A stretch of DNA of 64,000 nucleotides, taken from positions 30,548,067 through 30,612,066 of the forward strand of contig CM060201.1 in the NCBI GenBank assembly GCA_030562195.1. Reading direction: 5' to 3'. The notes under the pieces were generated by a model. That model did not search any database, was not told the DNA's origin, and saw only the letters and a program-made list of their open reading frames with translations. Positions within the stretch are counted from its first letter, which is position 1. Every line of letters begins with the position of its first letter. This document shows positions 24,501-36,500 of the stretch, one piece after another. Source of the DNA: Nipponacmea schrenckii. Lineage: Eukaryota; Mollusca; Gastropoda; Lottiidae. A program made the translations under genes and the position numbers.

Positions 24501-27500
24501 ATAGTGATGACATTTCTTACATTTCCATAAATCATACAAACATAAATATGTCTAATTATTTTGATGCTTAAAAGTAAGTACATGTGTATTAGACTCTAAT
24601 ACACATGTACTTACTTTTAAGCATCAAAATATTGGTGTATTTTTTCATCATATCATTCATTGTATTGTCACCATGGGCTGAATATTGCACAGTAGCATGT
24701 CCTTGTGTATTAGACCTTATTCTGATCCATGAAAAATAAAGAGTTTATTGTTATAGTTATTATTATAATAATTATATTTTGTTGTTTCAGTGGGAACCTG
24801 TGCAATATTTTAATAATAAGATTATCTGTGATTTAGTAGAAGGTAAACCAATGGGTATAATAGCCATATTGGTAAGATTTTAGTAGATTTATTCAATATT
24901 TTCATTTCCAACTTCTAATTTGGTTACAGATTTCTTGGCTGTACAATTCTTCTTGAACTTTTTATAATCTAGCAAATTTCTCGACATGTACAAGTACATG
25001 ATATATTATTATATCTATAAATTTATATCTGTTGAGATGTAGATTATTTAAATACCAGATATACTTTTCCCTGATTTCGCGGAGGCAAGGAAGGGGTGCG
25101 CATTATACATGACTGCGCACTATATTCGGAATTATACGGTAGATTATATATTTAAAACAAGATGTAGATTTTGTATATGTATACAAGATGTAGATTTTAT
25201 ATATGTGTACAAATGTAGATTTTATATCTGTATACAAGATGTTGATTCTATAGATGTATACAAGATTTATATATTAAATTACAAGATGTAGATTTTATAT
25301 ATGTATTCAAGATGTAGATTTAATAGCTGTAAACATGATGTAGATTCTATAGCTGTATACAATATTTATATATTTAAAGACATGATGTAGATTTCATAGT
25401 TGTATACAAGATGTAGATTTTATTTGCTTTTACTATATAAAAAATGTTTTTTTGCACATCCAAGATAGTTACCTGATATGAACATAATCTGTTTGTAGGA
25501 TGAAGAATGTTTACGACCCGGTGAGCCATCAGATGAAACATTTCTAGAGAAATTATCGGAAACAATCGGTCAACATCCACATTTTATTAGTCACCGTATA
25601 GCATCATCTAGTACTAGAAAAACTATCGGGAGAGATGTAAGATTATTATTATTATTATTTCCTTTATAATAGTATTGTTTATATCTTAGTGCCTTTTGAT
25701 TCGGATGTGATTTTCATCAGTTGAGATATTATTTTCATCAGTTAAGTTATTATTTCCGTCATTTCATGTCTGATTTCCATCAGTTGAGATATGATTTCTA
25801 TCAGTTGAGATATGTCCATCATTTCATATATGATTTCCATCAGTGTAGATATGATTTTAATCAGTTGAGATATTATTTCCACCAGTTTAGATATGATTTT
25901 CATCATTTCATATCTGATTTTCATCAGTTTAGATATGATTTTTATCAGCTGAGATATGTCCATTATTTCATATCTGATTTCCATCTGTTTAGATATGATT
26001 TTTATCAGCTGAGATATTATTTCCATAATTTCATATCTGATTTCCATCAGTGTAGATATGATTTATATCAGTTCAGATTTGTTCTTGTGAAAAACTATTG
26101 ACGTTACACTTGACATATTATTATAGGAATTTCGATTAATTCACTATGCAGGAGATGTGACCTATAATGTAAAAGGATTTTTAGACAAGAATAATGATCT
26201 GTTATTTAGAGATTTGAAAGAGGTATAGTGCATCCTATATTATTCAATTATAATCATAAATGATTTAATGCCATTCTTTTAAATATCCTAAATTAAGCAA
26301 ACTTGGTAATGGTGTATTTAATCTTGCCTTGAAAATATCTTCAAAGGATTGTAAAGAGGTTTTTATCCGCACATTTTCAGTGGAATTGCTGGAACTATGG
26401 ACATAATTAAAAATCAGAATAGTGCAAATTGATCAGTGTCCCTGATATACATGAAAAGTTAAGAAAACCACTTTTCATTTGTATTAACACATGAAAGCAA
26501 AATATATTGAATTCTTACCCGTCCCAAAATGTTCTTCTCTTTAATTTCAGGCAATGAGTCAGACCTCTAATATAATCACTTCACAATGTTTTCCTGCAGA
26601 TGAATTACTGAGTAAAAAAAGACCTGAAACAGTAAGTAGTAACGGATAATATGTAAGATTTGACTACGAGATGATTTATTCCATTAACTGAAGAACAGTA
26701 TACAGTTGGATATAAGTGGAATAGAAGTGTAGCATAGACCAGCTTGTCATCAACAAGAATTTTTTTTAAAAATGACCAGCTGGGGAAAAGATCAATCAAC
26801 AGCCCTGGTTTATTAGTAGTATGATCCTCAATCTTTTACATTAACCCTTCCCCCATTAAATTTGAATTTTTCATGATTTTCTCTTAGGTTTTCACTGCAT
26901 TATATTCAATGGCAAATATAGCTTTACTAAATATAGAAATTATATCTTGTATTTTTAAGGCCGCTACTCAGTTTAAGACTAGTTTATCACAGTTAATGGA
27001 TATTTTGATGTCTAAAGAACCGTCTTATGTTCGATGTATCAAACCTAATGAATATAAACGACCAGGTAAGACATACATAGTCAATACTATGGTTTTGTTG
27101 GATATTTTGATGTCTAAAGAACCGTCCTATATTCGATGTATCAAACCTAATGAATATAAACGACCAGGTAAGACATACATAGTCAATACTATGGTTCTGT
27201 TGGTTATTTTGATGTCTAAAGAACTGTCCTATGTTCGATGTATTAAACCTAATGAATATAAATGACCAGGTAAGACATACATAGTCAATTCTATGGTTCT
27301 GTTGGATATTTTGATGTCTAAAGAACCATCCCATGTTTGATGTATCAAACCTAATGAATATAAACGACCAGGTAAGACATACATAGTCAATACTATGGTT
27401 CTGTTGGTTATTTTGATGTCTAAAGAACCGTCCTATGTTTGATGTATCAAACCTAATGAATATGTCCCTAACTTAAGGGGTCTGAGACATTTCCGAGTAT

Positions 27501-30500
27501 TATGACGGGACGGGTTTGTATGGAAGTAGGAACACAGCCTAACACAGTTTCTTCATCTAAATGTTTGTTATTATCAAGCTTAAACAAACAGGTGATGTAT
27601 CAAACACAGCAGGTGAATATACAGCCAACCGGTAGGTATCAAAGTAAATAACAACTATTAAAGTTCGCATGTAATCACTAACTAGCATCCATGTGCCATG
27701 TGCTTCTCTATAATTTTACTGAATCCATGTTCAGTGTGCTGTTATCACTCTTAATAACGAAATATAAATGCTGAACAAGATGCAGCTATGTAAAACGCTG
27801 ATGCTAATGCTGTCTGTCGTCTGTCTGATGGTTTGAAAACAGTTCCTGAATGCAGCTCTAATTAAAACGAAATTATATTATTGAAACTAAACAACCATGT
27901 GCTTTTTTTGATGAAGTTGACATAAGGGAGATTACTCTAGAGCCTGCATAAACTGGAGGTATTATCAATATTAACCAGACTCAAAATTTAACTTAAAAGT
28001 AGCCAAGATTATTTAGACACTCAAGCTACAGACCACAACAATTAAGTATAGGTGAGAAATTATAAAAATAAAACCGTAGCCACAGAATATAAACGACCAG
28101 GTAAGACATACATAGTCAAGACTATGGTTTTGTTGGATATTTTGATGTCTAAAGAACCGTCCTATGTTTGTATCAAACCTAATGAATATAAACGACCAGG
28201 TAAGACATACATAGTCAATTCTATGGTTCTGTTGGTTATTTTGATGTCTAAAGAACCGTCCTATGTTCGATGTATTAAACCTAATGAATATAAACGACCA
28301 GGTAAGACATACATAGTCAATACTATGGGTCTGTTGGATATTTTGATTTCTAAAGAACCGTCCTATGTTTGATGTACATGACTAGGTAAGACATAGTCAA
28401 TACTATAGTTAGAATAAAGGCCCTTTTAACAAGCGAAGATTGATTTACCTTTTCTAAAGATAAAGAAAGTTTTACGTCCTACTCTTCTGCACCTTATGGG
28501 CTAATGAAGGTAGATTTAACCCTATTCTACCGAACTTCAATCATATTGTAAGAAACTGATTTTAATTTCAAGCAAATTGCCCAATCATTTGAAAGTTTAA
28601 ATGGCCAAACTTGGTTAATAACTATATATTCATTAGTTGTATTAACCAGCCAGGTGCCAAGACTAAAGTATAGAATCTCTATATAAGATTATGTATCCAT
28701 TAAACCAGGTAATTATTGAGAATGCTTCTAAATTAATTAATTTAATGGATTATTACTTAGTTTTTTTGATGTATTGGGTTTTATTGTATATGTCTGTTTT
28801 GACACCCGATTAGTCAACTGATGAGAGACTTATTTTGGCCAAGTTTAAAAATTTCAATACTTAATTAGTACTTGGAATAATTGGATACCTTTAAATGCCT
28901 GATACAGTTTATTAAATGTTTTGTTATTTGTAGGTGTATTTGATGAGAAGATAGTCACACATCAAGTGAAATATCTTGGTTTAATGGAGAATCTGAGAGT
29001 CCGAAGAGCTGGGTTTGCTTATAGAAGACCCTATGATGTCTTCTTACGAAGGTAGGCTTCTAAACTGAATATACCCAATAAGGTGTATTTATTATAGATG
29101 TACATGTTGTAAGGATCAAACAATTTGCTAAAGAAGCTATGTAGATGGATTTTGCTTTAAGGGCCTGCTTCATAAAGTTTCATATTCTTATGGTAACCCT
29201 ATCATTTTCTGAGTAAAATGGATTGTCATTGGTCAGTTGTCAACATGGTAACATGTTACAGTACATCATTTGAACTTACAGTCTTAACCATCATGTCCGA
29301 ATCTCATTCGCATTCATCATACTTCCTTGAGGAAGTGGTAATACAACTAGAAATTAGATATTCATAGCTAAATAGTGTCCAATCAAACTTGAACCTAGAA
29401 TATTTCTAGTCAATCAGATCCTCACGTAAACAAAATTGAAATCAGTGTTTTTTTAAATTGAGTAAGACTTTTGGAAAGAATAAAGTTTGTTCTTGTTTTT
29501 TCAAATGGGTGGCAGCAAATTGATTTTGTGTTTTGTTAACATGAAAAGAAAAATCAATAGCCCTGGTTTTACTTACAATACAACCTTCTATGATTATTGC
29601 CAACCATTGTTATATGGGTTATTTTATTTCAGATATAAATGTTTGTGCCCATCAACCTGGCCAAAATATAGCGGTACTTCTAAACAGGGTACAGAAGAAT
29701 TAGTCAAATATTTGAATTATGACCATGATGATTATAGAATGGGCAAGTAAGTAAACACTTACAATTTATTGATAAAAAGCAAAATAGTGGTGAAAACCTT
29801 ACAAGAATTTTGGTACAAATCAAGGGACAGATAGACTGATTAAGGGACAACTTTCAAGTTTGAGATTAGGGAACCACAGTGGCTCAGTGAGTTAGACACT
29901 TGCTCACTAACCTGAGGGTCCAGGGTTCAATCCTGGCAAAGTTCGAGATAAACTTTCGAATTTTTCAGTCCGGTTTCGCCTTGTCAGTGATGCAGATCGG
30001 AGAGTCTGACATGACATTAGTGAGCCTATATAAAATCCCATTGTTAGCAGTGTAGCGGGTTGTTATGTAAAGAAACTTGTCTTAGTTTCAATTTGAGCTT
30101 TACATTGTTTATGGTTAAAAAGTTTTAGGCATCTATTGGAACATAAGATATACTGACACCACAATTTGTTTCTTTTCTTAGAACTAAACTCTTCATTCGA
30201 TTTCCACGAGTACTGTTTGCTACAGAAGATGCATTTCAACTCAAGAAACATGATATAGGTTTGTATTCTACATTACAATTTTTTGTTATTTGGCTATTTT
30301 AAGTGTCTAGATGTGCTTTGAAATCATCCCCTTAGTTACATGATAAATCAGAGTTTACTTCTCCTAAATCGCAAATGTTTTCTTTGTTAAAGAATTGAAA
30401 GAAATATGAGAGATAAGACAAGGTGAAGATAAAATGAAATTCTGTTTTATATTTTAGCCACTTGTATACAAGCAAGATATAAGGGATTTGCCCAGAAAAG

Positions 30501-33500
30501 GAAGTACCTTCATATGAGAATATCTGGTATAATATCACTTTTTTGTTTTAAAATTATATTGGTACATGTATTTTCAATTATCTTTGAACCAATCAACACA
30601 ACTCAATTCAAAATTAATTGAATGGACAAATTTTCGTTTTCTGACTATGAATTTTATTTTCATCCTCAAAACCAGAATTACTCTGCTAAACTATAAATCA
30701 GTAATATTGATCTTGTTTTAAGAGCCTCCATTTTCAGGAACACGTCATTGGTATTTTCTCTTTTAGACCTTATCAACTAGGCATAAAACTTCAGCATTGT
30801 GAACAAATTATAGAAATTAAATTTCTGATGTATTTTTGAAGAAATCATGTGATTTTCATCTTGTTATAGTACCTTTATTGACTAGTTACCTCTATTCTAT
30901 TCCTAAATCATCCCTGAAAATGGCAAACCATGGCCTTTGATATATAAATAGAAACTGACAAATTTGGGATTGTAAAAGCAAAGCAGATATCCTAGACATT
31001 TGCCACTGTACCAACTTACAAAGGTGCATAATGGCTATCTGTGCTCAAGTTTTATCAAAATCCATTGGCAATTGTAGCTTCTATAGTACCCACAATAAAA
31101 TTTTGACATGATTTTACCAAGTCTAGGGCAATAACTCAAAAACTATTCATTGATATTAGTAATTGATAAGCTTAGAAATACCTTGTATAATGGTAGAAGT
31201 TTTGTTATTGTTTTATAATATATCTATTTATTATTCAGCTATAATTGTTCAATGCCATTGGAGACGTTTTGCTGCAAAGAAAGCTCTAGAAAGACGAAAA
31301 CAAGCTGTTAAAGTTATAAGAAAGTAAGTTTTCTCTAATCTATAAGTTTTTGAAGGTAGGTACGGTAGAAACTGTATTTAGATACTGGCTAAAGAAATCC
31401 AAATAGTCTGTTAATGAGGGTGGTCTCAGGAGAGTATTGGGTCAGCTAAATATTCCATTAAAATATGATGATTAGCAAAATTGCCAATAAATTTATTAAT
31501 CTCACTTAATCGTACCTTAATATGAAAGCTTTATTGATATTTTTTGATAATAGGTACATTGTTCCCATGTATTGAAGGTGGTCACTAATCAGTAGAAAAA
31601 TATTTTTGGAAAATTGTAAGGGGACATTAACCGCGTTTGCACATTGAATTGTCAAGTAAATCTTGTTTTAAAGCCAGCTTTATTGCTGCGAACTGTCTGT
31701 GTTTCCACTGAGTTTATCTGGTTCCCAAACCAATTTAGTCTTGATCAAAAAAATGGCACAATGTTGATAGCTCATGATGTACAAGAATACCAATGTTGCA
31801 TTTCCACTTTGTTTAAAGCTCGCTTCAATCTAGCTTTCTTTTCCCTCAATAAATTTAGGAATGCAAAAATGGAGGTTTTTGGTTCCTGAAACCGTAATGG
31901 TTCAGCAATTTAACAAGTGGTAATATACAGGAAAGCTAGCTTAAAGGGGCACAGGCTTGATTTGTTTCGGACAATCATCCGACAGCCTCAAACACATGAA
32001 ATCTTTTGTTTAGCTAATCAGACATAGTCTACAGAGCTTACCTTTGAAATTTGAGCCTTCAAATCCATGGGTATACATATTTATCCGTGTTTGAAAATCA
32101 TAATGTCTTAAGATATTATGAACGTCCCGCCATATTGGAAAATCAAAGAGTTATAAATAGACTACTGCGCAGGCCCACACTGATAAAACAAAAAGAAAGT
32201 ACATTTAATAACAATTGTAGACTTTGTCAACAGGACACACAATTTTCAGACTGACTGAAGACCAGCCGCGTACAGCACGGAAAAAAAATAAAAAGTGAAA
32301 TTTTTTAGGTATATTTCAAGGTATTTTGCGATTTTCTTAGAGCTTGAGTATTTCTGAGGACTGTTTAAATGTAACAAAGGCCCAAAACGACCACTAAAAA
32401 TCAAGATTGTGCCCCTTTAAAGCTGGCTTTTTGGCCAGGTGGAAACGTGATTTATATTGTGGTGACATATTGAAGGTCATTAAACGTCAAATTCTGACCT
32501 TTCTTTATTTGGGTTCTGCTTGTTGTTCTTCTGCTTAACTTGGAAGTGGCATTTACACCAAACATATATATATTGTATTAGATTTGACACACTTTCCATT
32601 TTTTGTCCAGATTTATCAAAGGATTTATGTACAGAAAGCAGCCAGCCTGTGATGAGAATAGAGAGTTTATTAAATACACCAAATGGAATTTCTTGAACTC
32701 ACTTAAAAATGAATTACCAAAAACAGTCCTTGATAAAAGATGGCCGAAAGCCCCTGAATTGTTAGAAAAGGTACTCTTATAAAATAATGTTAGAATTGGG
32801 GAGGATTTAGTTTTAACCAAGGATTATTCCATTTGTCGAAAAAATGTTATACGAAGGCAGAAATCAAAATGGCAGAAAAGGCAATAGATTTCAATGCAAT
32901 ATATCCACTTTCATACATTTTAATTGAGGGCAGAATTGGAAAGCTTAAACTTAAATCCTTACATATGTCATTTTTTTTTTTCAAATTATAATTTTATTAA
33001 TGTGAACAAAGGCCAAATAAAATGCTCTGTTCTTAATCTAAAGAACATAACTTTAAATTGGTGAGGTCATTGCAGGTCATTTTTCACATAACTCAGAACA
33101 CAGGTTGTTTAAACAGTAGCATGGGACACATTTTGTTTTTTAGACGTCTGAACATCTAAGGAAACTGTGTATGAAGAATCTGGTTTTAAAGTATACCAAA
33201 AACATATTACCTGGTAGAAAGATACAACTGGAACAGAAAGTCATAGCTGAAAAACTGTTTAAAGGAAAGAAAGAATCGTATAAATTTAGTGTCAAAGATC
33301 TTTTCATTGATAGTCGACTTGGTATGTGTAATCCTTTAACATAATATAAATCTCTTGTAGACTTGGTGGTATTAATAACACCATAAAGTCTTCAACAAAA
33401 ATATCACAACTAGACTACCAACTGAAAATGGCTCTAAGTCTTCAAACTGAAGTTCATGTATTATCAACAAAATCTGCTGACTTAAGATTGACATAATTTT

Positions 33501-36500
33501 GTATAACAAAATTTGGTAGATTTAGTTCAGTTCCAAATTATTATAGCCCACATAGAATACTTGAGTCCTTAACAAGTGTGCTGTGTGGGCAAATGTTCAC
33601 CTTGCAGGGCAAGGTCTTTCTGATATTATATTTTATATTTCGTGATTTATGTTACATGCACACATTATATTCACTTTCAGCTGCCCATCATGATGCATTG
33701 AAACATAGTGTATTTGATACATCAGTTAAACAATTTGATGAAAAAGTTATTGTAAGTGGAAGTTTTTCATTATTTGCACTTATCAGAATACATTGTCTTA
33801 GCATGCACATAAAATTTAAGTTCTCAAGAATGGTCTATATGTACATATATTTATCAGTGAACTTAGCTGGTTTCATAACGTTACAGAATCCTGTAAAATC
33901 TGGGAAACTTACAAACTTATGTCATTTTGAAAAAGTTTAATCAATTTATTAAGCGTCTTTCAATAATCAAATGCATCTTTATGGATAATTACTTAAGCTT
34001 GTGGACCAAAAAAAAAATATTTAATTACATCATGACATGATTCATCTATAAAGCATTTCTTTATACTACAATTTACAATTTGGCCAAAAATGATTCTGTT
34101 TTAATCAATGGACTTATCTTGTGGTAAGCTATAGGAAGACAGAATCCCTCTATAATCTAATAAATCCATTCAACTGAAAAATTATCTAATAAAATAAGTA
34201 ATTTTGAAACACTCTTTGAAGCATTTTTCAATAATTACCTAGTTTAATATTGTTATATATATTAGAATATATTTTGTTATATAGAGATTCTGTTCTTAAG
34301 TCATGGTACCTGGTCCAACAGATCGATTAATATTAAATATGTCACAGTAGAAACTAAAATTGAGATTGATACTGTGTTAAGAATGAACATAAAATTTCAA
34401 AATTCTAAACAAGACAATGAGAACTTCAATTATATGTCCATTGGTAAACGCAGTATCACTTTAAAGTTTGTGTCCACTCTGAGAGGATGTGTCTCTTTAA
34501 ATCATTGCGTAACAGCTCAGATTTGGCTTTGATCTGATAATTATTGTATATTATCTGACAAGAAATGTCACAAATGTTTAAGAACTTGAATATGACAAAA
34601 GCATATTAAATCTATTTCAGTATTCTTCTGCTGTAACTAAATATGATCGCCATGGTTACAAAGCTCGAAATAGAGTTATGATAGTGACAGATAAAAATAT
34701 CTATGTTTTAAATGAAAAAGATTTTAAAATCAAAGACAAAGTGCCGTTTAATCTTCTTAATGGTGAGTTTATATTCTTTCTTCTACTGTCTGCTCATTGT
34801 TAATGGTAAATCAGTTTGAAATCAAAGATTGTGCAGAATTATTTGCATTTGAATGGATACAATGATCATCATGAATAGTGGTGACACATTACAACCATTC
34901 TTGTCACTGCGATTTGCAGTAAAGACATAAATATATCGAAATAGAAGCTTAAATTCCTAGTCTGAGGTATTTTTGAACAATTTTATGATTTTTGTGTAAT
35001 TCTCATACTATCTTAGACTATATTAGATATTATTTTAATATTATTTAAATATATTAAAGGGATAATAGGCGTTAGAATACACTCGTCCTACGGCTTATAT
35101 TTGTGTTTCATATTGACTATTAGTTAAATAAGTATGCATCCCACACTTTTCCAAATTTTAAAAAGCCACAATAAAAAAATATTCGGAATTTTAAAAAAAA
35201 ATGAGCCAGCGACGATTCCATTCAGTTTGAGAATAAAAGCGTCTGGTAAATCAACGCTAAAACATCATTGTGGAATTCAACAGTAGGGGTCAAGGACGCG
35301 TGAAATTCCACATGTTAGAGTTACTTCCCTTTATATTTACACGATTTGAAAATCACTTGATGGACGGCTCAAGCGTTTTATGATTAACTACTTTATTTTG
35401 GGGATTTATCGGATTTTAGAGGGATTTTGATGTATAGGTAAGTCCACTGATGGATATATACTGTTATTGTCCAAATTTGAGTGAACTTAAAATTTTATGT
35501 TCGTTCTAACGCCTATTATCCCTTTAAATATTATTATTAGATATTATTTAAATATATTGAATATTATTATTAGATATTATTTTAATATATTAAATATTAT
35601 TTTAATATATCAAATATTATTAGATATTATTTAAATATATTAAATATTATTTTGATTTATTAAATATAAGATATTATTTTAATATATTAAATATTATTAT
35701 AAGATATTATTTAAATATATTACATATTTTTTTAATATATTAAATATTATTATTAGATATTATTTAAATATATTAAATATTATTTTAATATATTAAATAT
35801 TATTATTTAAAGATATTATTATATATGTCTATCTAAAACTATTAGTACATTTAAACCATTTATGATATTCTGAATAATTATGATATTCTGAATAATGGTA
35901 ACGTGTGTATTTTGCAGGAATAATAGTCAGTCCATATACAGATGGATTATTTGTTATCACTATTAATATAACAGATAATGGAACTAAGGTAATTTAATTT
36001 TCCCTTTTTGAAAACGTTGTGGAAAGGCACAATAGATCTTATTCACCCTTCAATTTTGAGACACTGAAAGCAAGTTTCATAACGCTAATAATTGCCATAT
36101 AAAGGAAGAGCCTGTAATGATGGCACTAAAATTCCAATCAATGGTGAGAAAATGGGCTTCAAACTGCCTTTTTATACGCCCACATGGAGATGTGGACGTA
36201 TATTGCCGTCGCCCCTGTCCGTCCGTCCGTCCGTCCACATTTGTTGTATCCACGATAGAGGCTACAGTTTTTATCCGATCTTAATTAAACTTGGTATACA
36301 TGTTTATATTGATGATATCTCGGTCAAGTTCGAAAATGGAAATTATTGCATGAACGGTTTTTGAGTTATTGCACTTGACTTAGTAAAAACGCGTCAAATT
36401 TGGTTTGTATCCACAATAGAGGCTACAGTTTTTATCCGATCTTAATGAAACTTGGTATACATGTATATATTGATGATATCTCGGTCAAATTCGAAAATAG

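Noticed and set aside
25721..26101. Tyr/His-rich protein of 126 residues (and an antisense frame)
   Set aside because: Both frames are translations of a 20-24-bp tandem repeat without stops; no start context or splice signals.
26909..27265. Single 118-residue protein with repeated [14 protein letters not shown]
   Set aside because: It is read-through of exon 16 into its own minisatellite; the upstream part is intron before the AAG acceptor at 26959.
29872..29945. tRNA gene
   Set aside because: A and B boxes are present but no convincing cloverleaf or anticodon stem, and the sequence continues into a repeat body; it is a SINE head.
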